Below are positions 44,512-51,773 of a stretch of DNA of 64,000 nucleotides, piece by piece. Below the pieces are notes generated by a model that did not search any database, was not told the DNA's origin, and saw only the letters and a program-made list of their open reading frames with translations. The number at the start of each line of letters is the position of its first letter. Position 1 is the stretch's first letter. The DNA is taken from assembly GCF_040549525.1 (NCBI RefSeq), contig NZ_JBEPTM010000001.1, positions 186,001 through 250,000 of the forward strand, written 5' to 3'. The DNA comes from Lacisediminihabitans sp040549525. GTDB taxonomy: Bacteria > Actinomycetota > Actinomycetes > Actinomycetales > Microbacteriaceae. A program made the position numbers and the translations under genes.

Positions 44512-44898
44512 TTATCTGCCGGACGTTTCGCCCAGCGGGTTCGCTGGGTCTTCGGTCGATGCGACCCACATGTCGCCGTTCCATGCGATCCGCATGCGCA
44601 CTTTGAATGGCAACTTGTGGGCGACGACGAAGGCCTTCGACGTGATGGTGGCCTGGCTTTCTCCCGGGGCAACTCGAACCGCGAGCGGGCTCGTCTCGGT
44701 GGCCGGCTTGATGCCGATCCGCTTGGTGTCGTCGTCCCACAGGAGTTGCACCCATGTTGTGTCGCCGAGACGTCGGACAGCTTCGGCATTGAGCTTGAGG
44801 CGCCCTTCGCTGAGAACGTAGACGACGGGCACGCGGCCAGTCTCTACGTCAGCTTTTGCTGGGTCGAACAGTTCGAATGGGTTCACAACAAAAACCAT
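44512..44898 (-). CDS. Hypothetical protein
   Basis: 128 aa. Start VFVVNPFELFDPAKADVETGRVPVVYVLSEGRLKLNAEAVRRLGDTTWVQLLWDDDTKRIGIKP resembles the beta-hairpin layout of AbrB/MraZ-like swapped-hairpin domains, but weakly. A 15-bp direct repeat overlaps its start codon and lies again 23 bases upstream, suggesting control of this gene. ATG at 44898; GTG at 44886 possible. Confidence 0.58.
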   Translation of the reverse strand: MVFVVNPFELFDPAKADVETGRVPVVYVLSEGRLKLNAEAVRRLGDTTWVQLLWDDDTKRIGIKPATETSPLAVRVAPGESQATITSKAFVVAHKLPFKVRMRIAWNGDMWVASTEDPANPLGETSGR

Positions 44899-44924
44899 AA
44901 CAGAGTTAGAACAAAAACCATAAC
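44887..44924 (-). repeat. 15-bp direct repeat at a start codon
   Basis: AACAAAAACCATAAC occurs at 44887-44901 and 44910-44924, 23 bases apart. The first copy contains the start codon of the gene at 44512-44898. It is A-rich in an otherwise GC-rich window. Operator or iteron-like site. Confidence 0.65.
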
Positions 44925-44945
44925 CAACCGAGCGAATTCGGGGTC

Positions 44946-44974
44946 AACCCCACCAAAACCCCACAAACCCCCAC
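44946..44974 (+). promoter_or_regulatory. Right arm-type integrase sites (AACCCCAC x3)
   Basis: Copies at 44946-44953, 44956-44964 and 44965-44974 (last one AAACCCCCAC), spaced about 10-11 bases, same orientation as the pair at the left end. Expected P-arm sites of the integrase. Confidence 0.65.
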
Positions 44975-45068
44975 AATTGAAACCGCGCCTATGGCTCGAA
45001 TCGGCCCGAAAACCCCTGTAAATTCGGCGATGTTTGGAAACCATCAACCGCAATATGGGCACTTTTGG

Positions 45069-45092
45069 GGGTTCGAATCCCTAGCCCTCCGC
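45069..45092 (+). other. attR (24-bp copy of tRNA-Ser 3' end)
   Basis: Exact copy of 31046-31069 without the rest of a tRNA. The sequence after it (CCCACAAAGACAAG) is chromosomal and leads into the MarR gene. Confidence 0.93.
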
Positions 45093-45122
45093 CCCACAAA
45101 GACAAGCGACTGACGGTAGCGA

Positions 45123-45659
45123 CTACAGCGGATCCGGCGGCACCGGGGGGTCTACGAAGTCGCCCGCCTGGCGCCGGAAGCGCGCGAGGATCCGGATGAG
45201 CTCGGAGAGGTCCTGCCCCGACATCCCCGGCTGTTCGAAGACCGTGGAATTGAGGGCGGGCGTCGCTCCCGCAACGACCTCGCGCCCGGCCGGCGTGATC
45301 GTGACGATGGTCGCACGGCCATCGGTGGGGTGCGCCGACCGGGTCACCAGGCCGTCGCGCTCGAGCCTGTCGACGGTGTTCGTGACGCTGGTTGGGTGCA
45401 CCTGGAGGCGGGCACCGGCGCTCGCCATCGGCAGCTGGCCGTCTTTGGTGAAGCTGAGCAGCGTGAGCATCTCGAAGCGGGCGAATGAGAGGCCCAACGG
45501 CTTCAGCGTGCCCTCTACCCGACCGAGCATCAGCTGCTGGGCGCGCATCAGGGAGGTCACGGCGGCCATGCCGTCGGCGGCTTCGGGCCAACCGTGGCTC
45601 AGCCACTGGCGCTTCGCCTCGGCGATGGGATCGCTGGAGAGGGGTGTCGAACCTGGCAC
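45123..45659 (-). CDS. MarR-family transcriptional regulator
   Basis: 178 aa. Winged helix: LSFARFEMLTLLSFTKDGQLPMASAGARLQVHPTSVTNTVDRLERDGLVTRSAHPTDGRATIVTITPAGRE (about 57-127). GTG start at 45659, with GGGAGG nine bases upstream. Divergent from the etf-cytochrome operon with 146 bases between; the palindromic AACTA/TAGTT motif at 45705-45722 lies in that gap. It probably controls the etf genes and itself; the effector is unknown. Confidence 0.88.
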   Translation of the reverse strand: MPGSTPLSSDPIAEAKRQWLSHGWPEAADGMAAVTSLMRAQQLMLGRVEGTLKPLGLSFARFEMLTLLSFTKDGQLPMASAGARLQVHPTSVTNTVDRLERDGLVTRSAHPTDGRATIVTITPAGREVVAGATPALNSTVFEQPGMSGQDLSELIRILARFRRQAGDFVDPPVPPDPL

Positions 45660-45704
45660 CGTTGGATCCTCCCGTCCGCGCTATCCACAGGGTGTAGGGA
45701 TCTA

Positions 45705-45722
45705 AACTACTAGGAACTAGTT
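45705..45722. promoter_or_regulatory. Inverted repeat in the marR-etf gap
   Basis: AACTA (45705-45709) and TAGTT (45718-45722) are inverted arms with ACTAG repeated inside. It lies 46 bases before the MarR start codon. MarR dimers bind such 16-20 bp sites; candidate operator for both directions. Confidence 0.5.
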
Positions 45723-45805
45723 GTATATGGTCGGAGGTGCAACCACATGGCACCGGGGGTATCGGCCACGTAAGATCGCTTCGTATTCGAGGAATGGGCC
45801 AATCA

Positions 45806-46576
45806 ATGAAGATCATCGTGCTGGTGAAGCAGGTGCCCGATACGTGGGGCGAGCGCAGGCTCGACACCTCGACGGGTCAATTGGATCGCTCGGCGAGTGA
45901 CGCCGTGATCGACGAGATCGACGAGCGAGCGCTCGAAGTCGCCCTCCAGTACAAGGATTCTCACGACGCCGAGGTCATCGCTCTCTCGATGGGCCCCTCG
46001 ACCGTCACCGAAATCCTTCGCAAGTCATTGGCGATGGGAGCGGATGCCGCGCTCCACGTGAAGGACGAAGCCCTGTCCGGCTCCGACCTGTCCCGCACGG
46101 CCGCAGTGCTCGCCGCCGCCATCACCAAGAGCGGTTTCGACCTCGTGATCGCCGGGAACGAAGCGACGGATGGTCGCGGCGGTGTCGTCCCGGCCATGAT
46201 CGCCGAGCACCTCCGGGTGCCGAGCATGACCTACCTCGACTCGGTGGAATTCGGGGCTGACGGTATCAGCGGAGTGCGGGGCGATGAGCACGGCACTGTG
46301 GCCGTGCATGCCTCGCTGCCCGCGGTGATCTCGGTCACCGAGGCCTCCGCGGAGGCGCGCTTTCCCAACTTCAAGGGCATCATGAAGGCGAAGAAGAAGC
46401 CGCTGGATGTCTGGACTCTCGCCGACCTCGGGCTCGACTCCTCCGGATTCGCGCCGAGTACCGAAGTCACCAGCACGACCGAGCGCCCGGCGCGCACCGC
46501 CGGAAAGAAGATCGTCGATGAGGGGAACGCGGGCAACGAGCTCGCAGAGTTCCTCGCCGCCGGACGCCTGATCTGA
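45806..46576 (+). CDS. etfB: Electron transfer flavoprotein beta subunit
   Basis: 256 aa. Start MKIIVLVKQVPDTW is the EtfB N terminus; VIDEIDERALEVAL and VVPAMIAEHLRVPSMTYLDSVEF bind AMP and contact EtfA; ITEASAEARFPNFKGIMKAKKKPLDVWTL-like C-terminal segment (VTEASAEARFPNFKGIMKAKKKP) is the recognition-loop region. Carries electrons from acyl-CoA and other dehydrogenases. ATG at 45806 is preferred over 45794. First gene of the operon. Confidence 0.95.
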   Translation: MKIIVLVKQVPDTWGERRLDTSTGQLDRSASDAVIDEIDERALEVALQYKDSHDAEVIALSMGPSTVTEILRKSLAMGADAALHVKDEALSGSDLSRTAAVLAAAITKSGFDLVIAGNEATDGRGGVVPAMIAEHLRVPSMTYLDSVEFGADGISGVRGDEHGTVAVHASLPAVISVTEASAEARFPNFKGIMKAKKKPLDVWTLADLGLDSSGFAPSTEVTSTTERPARTAGKKIVDEGNAGNELAEFLAAGRLI

Positions 46577-46590
46577 GCCGGGGAATCACC

Positions 46591-47565
46591 ATGACACTTG
46601 CACTCGCCTTCATCGAGACCTCCGCCACCGGCGAGATCCGAAACACCGCTGCGATGCTGATCGCCGCGGCAGCCAAACTCGGCACGCCCGTCGCGGTGGT
46701 CGCCTCGGCTCCCGGCCGGGGGGATTCGCTGTCCGCGCAGCTCGGCGCGCTGGGTGCGGCCCAGGTCTACATTGCGGAGACCGATCAGGCCGGCAGCCTG
46801 CTCATCGCCCCCCACATCGCCGCGCTCGAGGCGGCGGCTGCAGCGCTTCAGCCGTCGGCGATCGTGCTCGCCCATTCCATCGACGGACGGGAGATCGCGG
46901 GACGGCTCGCCGTGCGGCTGCGCACCGGACTGCTCGTGGATGTCGTGGACGTGCGCGTCGACGGCGACGCCGTCATCGCCACCCATTCCGTGTTCGGTGG
47001 GGCCTACACCGTCGAGGCGACCGTGCCCGGGGGCGGACCAGCGATCGTCACCGTGCGCCAGGGGGCCATCGACGCCCGAGCCGCAGCCGCATCGCCCACC
47101 CTCACGACGGAGTCGATCACGGTCGACGCCGCTCCCGCCGCCGTGATCGACGCGGTGCACGCCGCCGTCGTCGCGACCGACCGTCCCGAGCTGAGAGGCG
47201 CGACCCGCGTGGTCTCCGGAGGTCGCGGGCTCGGTTCGCAGGCCAACTTCGCGCTGGTGGAGCAACTCGCGGACGCGCTCGGCGCCGCGGTCGGGGCATC
47301 CCGGGCCGCAGTCGATGCCGGCTACGTGCCGCAGACCAGCCAAGTCGGCCAGACCGGCATCACGGTCTCGCCCCAGCTCTATGTCGCGCTGGGAATCTCC
47401 GGGGCGATCCAACACCGGGCGGGGATGCAGACCGCCAAGACGATCGTGGCCATCAACAAGGATGCCGACGCGCCGATCTTCGACATCGCCGATTTCGGTA
47501 TCGTCGGCGACGTGTTCACCGTCGTGCCGCAGCTCATCGACGCCCTCGGCGCACGCGCAGAGTGA
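46591..47565 (+). CDS. etfA: Electron transfer flavoprotein alpha subunit
   Basis: 324 aa. The C-terminal FAD domain is clear: RVVSGGRGLGSQANFALVEQLADALGAAVGASRAAVDAGYVPQTSQVGQTGITVSPQLYVALGISGAIQH, then KTIVAINKDADAPIFDIADFGIVGDVFTVVP. Forms the heterodimer with EtfB and binds FAD. Fourteen bases after etfB; its stop overlaps the cytochrome b start (TGATG). Confidence 0.95.
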   Translation: MTLALAFIETSATGEIRNTAAMLIAAAAKLGTPVAVVASAPGRGDSLSAQLGALGAAQVYIAETDQAGSLLIAPHIAALEAAAAALQPSAIVLAHSIDGREIAGRLAVRLRTGLLVDVVDVRVDGDAVIATHSVFGGAYTVEATVPGGGPAIVTVRQGAIDARAAAASPTLTTESITVDAAPAAVIDAVHAAVVATDRPELRGATRVVSGGRGLGSQANFALVEQLADALGAAVGASRAAVDAGYVPQTSQVGQTGITVSPQLYVALGISGAIQHRAGMQTAKTIVAINKDADAPIFDIADFGIVGDVFTVVPQLIDALGARAE

Positions 47566-48497
47566 TGGCACTGGCAGAAACGATGTCCGGCTTTCGCGAG
47601 AGCCGGTGGTTCAAACTGGTCTGGATCGTGCCCCTGGTGCTCGTCGGGCTCTTCCTGCTGGTGCTCGCAGCCCGGGGCATCCGGGCCTCGGATGGTGGCC
47701 AGTCGTTCCTCAGGTCGTTCCCGGGGGCCTCGCAACTTCCGAGCTTCGCCCCGGTCGGATTCCCGGCCTGGCTGGCCTGGCAGCACGGGCTCAATGCCTT
47801 CTTCCTGCTCTTCATCATTCGCAGCGGCTGGCTCGTGCGCACCACCAAACGACCGGATGCGTATTGGACCCGCAACAACTCCGGCCTGATTAAGACCCCG
47901 GGACAGCCCGTGCGCATCAGCCTCAACCTGTGGATGCACATCTCCATCGACACGCTGTGGCTGCTCAACGGCGTGTTGTTCTACGTGCTCATCTTCTCCA
48001 CCGGGCAGTGGACCCGCATCATCCCCACCCGCTGGGATGTCTTCCCCAACGCGATCTCCGCCGGCCTCCAGTACGCCTCCCTCGGCTGGCCGGTCGAGAA
48101 CGGCTGGGCGAACTACAACGCGCTGCAGGTGCTCAGCTACTTCCTCGTCGTCTTCATCGCCGCCCCGCTCGCGCTGGTGACGGGGATCCGCATGTCACCG
48201 GGACTCGCCGTCCGCTTCAAGCCGATCGACCGCATCTTCCCGCTCCCGGTCGCCCGCGCGATCCACTTTCCCGTGATGCTGTTCTTCGTTGCCTTCATCG
48301 TGGTGCACGTGACCCTCGTGCTCGCCACCGGCGCGATCAACAACCTCAATCACATGTACGCCGTCAACAACGGCTACAGCTGGACCGGATTCTGGATCTT
48401 CGCCGCGTCGATCGTGCTGATGGTCGCCGCGTGGATCGGGGCGAAACCGATCGTGCTGCGCTCGATCGCGGGCAACTTCGGACGCGTGGGTCGCTAG
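47565..48497 (+). CDS. Cytochrome b/b561-type membrane protein
   Basis: 310 aa, about five or six membrane helices. Candidate haem-ligand histidines lie in AWQHGLNAFF, NLWMHISID, ARAIHFPVM and IVVHVTLVL, spaced as in di-haem cytochrome b subunits of the hydrogenase/thiosulfate reductase type. Translated with etfA (TGATG), so a direct electron path between the flavoprotein and the membrane quinone pool is suggested. No ETF-quinone oxidoreductase or iron-sulfur partner is next to it. Confidence 0.85.
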   Translation: MALAETMSGFRESRWFKLVWIVPLVLVGLFLLVLAARGIRASDGGQSFLRSFPGASQLPSFAPVGFPAWLAWQHGLNAFFLLFIIRSGWLVRTTKRPDAYWTRNNSGLIKTPGQPVRISLNLWMHISIDTLWLLNGVLFYVLIFSTGQWTRIIPTRWDVFPNAISAGLQYASLGWPVENGWANYNALQVLSYFLVVFIAAPLALVTGIRMSPGLAVRFKPIDRIFPLPVARAIHFPVMLFFVAFIVVHVTLVLATGAINNLNHMYAVNNGYSWTGFWIFAASIVLMVAAWIGAKPIVLRSIAGNFGRVGR

Positions 48498-48510
48498 AAC
48501 CGCCAGCCGG

Positions 48511-49398
48511 TCAGAACTGCCAGGGGTACGGCGACCAGTCGGGGTCGCGCTTCTCCAGGAAGGCATCCCTGCCCTCCACCGCCTCGTCCGTGCCGTAGGC
48601 GAGCCGCGTGGCTTCGCCGACGAGCACCTGCTGGCCGGCGAGTCCGTCATCGACAGCATTGAACGAGAACTTGAGCATGCGGATGGAGGTGGGCGACTTG
48701 CCGAGGATGGTGCGCGCCCACTCCACGGCGGTGGTCTCGAGCTGGGCGTGCGGCACGACGGCATTGATGGCGCCCATGTCGTAGGCGCGCTGGGCGGAAT
48801 ACTCCTGGCCGAGGAAGAAGATCTCGCGGGCGAACTTCTGCCCGACCTGCCGGGCGAGGTAGGCGCTGCCGTAGCCGCCGTCGAACGAGCCGACGTCGGC
48901 ATCCGTCTGCTTGAAGCGGCCGTGCTCGGCGCTCGCGATCGTGAGGTCGCAGACCACGTGGAGTGAGTGACCGCCGCCGGCAGCCCAGCCCGGCACGACC
49001 GCGATCACGACCTTGGGCATGGTGCGGATGAGGCGCTGGACTTCGAGGATGTGGAGGCGACCGGTGGACGCGGTGCCGTCCGCATACTGGTAGCCGTCCC
49101 GTCCGCGGATGCGCTGGTCGCCACCGGAACAGAATGCCCAGCCGCCGTCCTTATGGCTCGGACCATTGCCGGTGAGGAGGACGACACCGACCCCCGTGTT
49201 CTGCCGGGCGTGGTCGAGTGCGCGGTAGAGCTCGTCAACAGTCTGCGGCCGGAACGCGTTGCGAACCTCGGGGCGGTTGAACGCGATGCGCGCGATCTGG
49301 CCCTTGGGGTCGAGATGGTAGGTGATGTCGGTGAGTTCACCGAAGCCGTCGACCTCGCGCCAGACGGTGGGATCGAACAGGTCGGAGACGAAAGCCAT
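48511..49398 (-). CDS. menB: 1,4-dihydroxy-2-naphthoyl-CoA synthase
   Basis: 295 aa, crotonase fold; ring closure step of menaquinone synthesis. Seen: RNAFRPQTVDELYRALDHAR, FCSGGDQRIRGRDGYQY (the long MenB loop, with oxyanion Gly-Gly-Asp), VPGWAAGGGHSLHVVCDLTIAS, and GSFDGGYGSAYLARQVG with the catalytic Asp. ATG at 49398. Convergent with the cytochrome b gene; the product menaquinone is the likely electron acceptor of that membrane protein. Confidence 0.95.
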   Translation of the reverse strand: MAFVSDLFDPTVWREVDGFGELTDITYHLDPKGQIARIAFNRPEVRNAFRPQTVDELYRALDHARQNTGVGVVLLTGNGPSHKDGGWAFCSGGDQRIRGRDGYQYADGTASTGRLHILEVQRLIRTMPKVVIAVVPGWAAGGGHSLHVVCDLTIASAEHGRFKQTDADVGSFDGGYGSAYLARQVGQKFAREIFFLGQEYSAQRAYDMGAINAVVPHAQLETTAVEWARTILGKSPTSIRMLKFSFNAVDDGLAGQQVLVGEATRLAYGTDEAVEGRDAFLEKRDPDWSPYPWQF

Positions 49399-49437
49399 GT
49401 CCCCACAATAACCAGAACCGCTGGGCCGGGCCCCCGG

Positions 49438-49989
49438 TCAGAGCAGCGCCACCCGGCGACTCACCCAGAGCGCATACTGCGCCCAGGGGTCATCCACCCC
49501 GGCGCGCAACTCGTTGATGTGTTGCAGCAGCGCGTCATGTTGCTCGAACCATTCGGTGCGGGGGATGCGGTGGCTCGCGAACTGCGCATGCCTCCGCTGT
49601 TCGACCAGGCGGTCTCCCCGCTCGAAGGCCAGCAGCTCCTCCCAGGGCAGGCTTGCGAGGCGGCTTCGCGGATTGCCCGAGGTGCCGATCTTGATGCGGC
49701 CGCGAAACAGGATGTAGTAGACGACATCCACACGCAGCGTCGATGCGTCGTGGTCGGGGATGTCGCCGACCTTCCACTCGCAGATGGCGCAGAGCCAGCC
49801 GGAGGGGTAGCGCACGCCGAGCCGTGATCCGCAGGCGAGGCAGGGTGACGGCAACCGGTCCGTCATGCCGACGCCCTGCACCACCCAGTCGTGGGCCGCG
49901 AGCAGGTGCTGGCGGCACAGGCCGAGAGGGGCGCCCGGATCCGCCTCCGCGCGGCACGGGCCGCGGTCATCCGCCACGCACTGGGTCAT
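49438..49989 (-). CDS. Zinc-ribbon protein with GIY-YIG-like (T5orf172) domain
   Basis: 183 aa. N-terminal Cys-rich part (CVADDRGPC...GLCRQH), then a four-Cys ribbon (CLACGSRLGVRYPSGWLCAIC, about 50-70), then VVYYILFRGRIKIGTSGNPRSRLASL, the VYY...KIGT..P..R signature of the GIY-YIG-related T5orf172/MUG113 family, followed by VEQRRHAQFASHRIPRTEWF with the expected His/Arg and Trp. Could be a DNA-binding or nuclease protein; such domains occur in phage and chromosomal orphans. ATG at 49989. Confidence 0.75.
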   Translation of the reverse strand: MTQCVADDRGPCRAEADPGAPLGLCRQHLLAAHDWVVQGVGMTDRLPSPCLACGSRLGVRYPSGWLCAICEWKVGDIPDHDASTLRVDVVYYILFRGRIKIGTSGNPRSRLASLPWEELLAFERGDRLVEQRRHAQFASHRIPRTEWFEQHDALLQHINELRAGVDDPWAQYALWVSRRVALL

Positions 49990-50029
49990 GTCGGCAAGGG
50001 TAGCTTCCGCCGCCGACCTCGTGCCGGGC

Positions 50030-50668
50030 CTACTTCCAGAGCGCTCCCACGAGATCGGAGAGCAGGTTCGGGGACGCGAAATTGGCTTCCGAGATCGAGA
50101 GATACACATCATCACGGACGAAGCTGGTGTAGCCCTCATCGACCGGGTATTGCTCGTTCGGCTTCACCAGGGTGCAGGATCGGCCGCCCAGCGAGTCGGT
50201 GCAGCCGTAGTTCTTACCGGCCAACTCGGCGAGGTAGCCGAGTGCCAGGCCGTGATCGGCGTGCGCCATGGTCACCTCGAGGTAAGTGATGTCTGCCCCG
50301 GGATCGCGCCACACGCAGTGCAGTTCGACGGCATTGGCGAGAACGGTGCCGGCCGGGGCGCCGGGAGGCGACGGCGTCGGGGTGACGGTGTCGGCGTCCG
50401 CTGCGTCGATGACCCCGGGATCGTTGAGCGGGGTGTCTCCGAATGTCGCGGTGTAGGCGGCTTTCGGGATGATCGAGGCGCATTCCCGGGGAAAGCCGAT
50501 GACCACCCCGGGGGTGGTCGATGGCGATGGTTTCGCCGACGGCTCTACCGACACCGACACCGAGGCCGGGGGCGGGGGTGGCGAACCACCGGTGCAGCCA
50601 CTGAGTGCCGCGACGCCCAGCAACAGCACAGTGAGAGCCGCGGCGGTTCGGGCGGGTGGAACGATCAT
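50030..50668 (-). CDS. Secreted lipoprotein, unknown function
   Basis: 212 aa. Signal peptide with lipobox GVAALSGCTG, a Pro/Ser/Val linker (about 28-55) and a globular domain with six Cys (e.g. RECASIIP, LHCVWRDPG, NYGCTDSLGGRSC) that may form disulfides. Ends in DLVGALWK. ATG at 50668. No family recognised. Confidence 0.75.
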   Translation of the reverse strand: MIVPPARTAAALTVLLLGVAALSGCTGGSPPPPPASVSVSVEPSAKPSPSTTPGVVIGFPRECASIIPKAAYTATFGDTPLNDPGVIDAADADTVTPTPSPPGAPAGTVLANAVELHCVWRDPGADITYLEVTMAHADHGLALGYLAELAGKNYGCTDSLGGRSCTLVKPNEQYPVDEGYTSFVRDDVYLSISEANFASPNLLSDLVGALWK

Positions 50669-50785
50669 GGTGCTCCCGGCGGTAGTCGGCGGCAGATGGG
50701 TTGCCCCAGCATAGGGGTGAGGGGTGCGAACTGTCGCGCGGATGGCACGCGGAACGGACCACAAAATAGCGTCTTGACCATCGAG

Positions 50786-50804
50786 TAGTTCGCCAATTGA
50801 ACTA
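50786..50804. promoter_or_regulatory. TAGTTC-7-GAACTA palindrome
   Basis: TAGTTC (50786-50791) and GAACTA (50799-50804) flank GCCAATT; a TTGACC at 50774 could be a -35 box. A second inverted pair, GTGCTC/GAGCAC, follows at 50809-50826. Candidate operator-promoter of the SGNH-like gene. Confidence 0.5.
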
Positions 50805-50921
50805 AACTGTGCTCGAGCCGGAGCACGAGTCCGGCACACCCGACGATTCACCGACGAAGCGGACCGGAGCCATGCGGTGTTTCCCTGCGTACTCTCCGCG
50901 ATGGTCGCGCGCGGGAGCGTC

Positions 50922-51653
50922 ATGAACGACCCGGTATCGCGGCGGGTACTCCGTGAATCCGTCGCTGTCGCCCTCACCAACCTCGTGGCCCTTCGCCAAG
51001 GGGGTCTGGGTTCGCTCCCCTTGCCAGAGGACGCTCCGAAGATCGTCATCGAGGGTCCGGACCCGGACCGGATCCTGCTCGCGGGGTCCGGTGTCGTCAC
51101 CGGTTACGGCGTGGCAAGCCACTCACTCGGGGTCGGCGGGCATCTCGCGCGCCATCTGGGTGCGGCTACTGAGCGCGGGGTAGTGCTGGATGTCCTACCG
51201 CTCCCCTCCCTCCTCCTCAGATTCGTTCCCGCCCACTTCGCCACCATCGATCTGAACGGTTACGCGGCGGTCATCCTCGCCGTTGGAGTCAACGAATCCT
51301 TCGGATTCACGTCCCTGAGTTCCTGGAGAGAGAGCCTCATCGCGACCCTCAGGCTGCTGCAGGAGCGCATGTCGCCCGGCGGTCAGGTCTTTCTCGTGTT
51401 GATCGCGGATCCGACGTCCTCGCCCCTCTTCCGCGAACGCCCTGCGCGCCGGGCGAGTGCCCGGGCGCGAGTCTTCAATCAGGAAACAAGGCGAGTCGTG
51501 CAGAACGAACCGAACGTCACCACTCTCGAGTTCGAGATCGGGGATGTCTCGCACGAACCCCGCCTGTACGACGCGACGTCGTACCAGCGATGGGCACGCC
51601 AACTGAGTCCTCCTGTCGTCGAGGGATTGCGCCGCCGCCGATCTCTCGGCTGA
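50922..51653 (+). CDS. SGNH/GDSL-like hydrolase-fold protein
   Basis: 243 aa. The first part (KIVIEGPDPDRILLAGSGVVTGYGVASHSLGVGGHLARHLG) resembles SGNH block I, but with GSGVVTG in place of GDS; AAVILAVGVNESFGFTSLSSWRESL resembles block III (GxND), with Asn kept; the C terminus YDATSYQRWARQLSP has the position of block V but no DxxH. Loss of the classical nucleophile context makes catalysis doubtful. ATG at 50922 follows GGGAGCGTC; earlier in-frame starts exist. Confidence 0.6.
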   Translation: MNDPVSRRVLRESVAVALTNLVALRQGGLGSLPLPEDAPKIVIEGPDPDRILLAGSGVVTGYGVASHSLGVGGHLARHLGAATERGVVLDVLPLPSLLLRFVPAHFATIDLNGYAAVILAVGVNESFGFTSLSSWRESLIATLRLLQERMSPGGQVFLVLIADPTSSPLFRERPARRASARARVFNQETRRVVQNEPNVTTLEFEIGDVSHEPRLYDATSYQRWARQLSPPVVEGLRRRRSLG

Positions 51654-51773
51654 GCCGCCGAGCCCGCCGCGCAAACCCGGCACAAAAGGTGCCCGTGTAA
51701 ACTCCCCCAGACTCGATTCCCCTCCCCTGCCCCCTGCCCCGCGCTCAGCGCGGCCTCGCCGAAAGGATCCGCT

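Larger units (their letters stand above)
31046..45092. mobile_element. Integrated prophage-like element at tRNA-Ser, 14.05 kb
   Basis: Bounded by a perfect 24-bp repeat: the tRNA 3' end at 31046-31069 and a copy at 45069-45092. Inside: tyrosine integrase next to the left end, repressor with divergent operator region, AlpA-like HTH proteins, replication-type protein, a run of overlapping small genes, tape-measure protein, a second tyrosine recombinase and a tRNA-Arg. No terminase, portal, capsid, protease or lysis gene is seen, so it is either a defective prophage or a phage satellite. Codon usage of 36.7-38.0 kb is richer in T-ending codons than 33.6-36.6 kb, suggesting a mosaic. Confidence 0.9.

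Noticed and set aside
45069..45092. Possible second tRNA-Ser at the right end of the element
   Set aside because: Only the T arm and acceptor 3' strand are present; no D arm or anticodon arm upstream. It is the attR copy.
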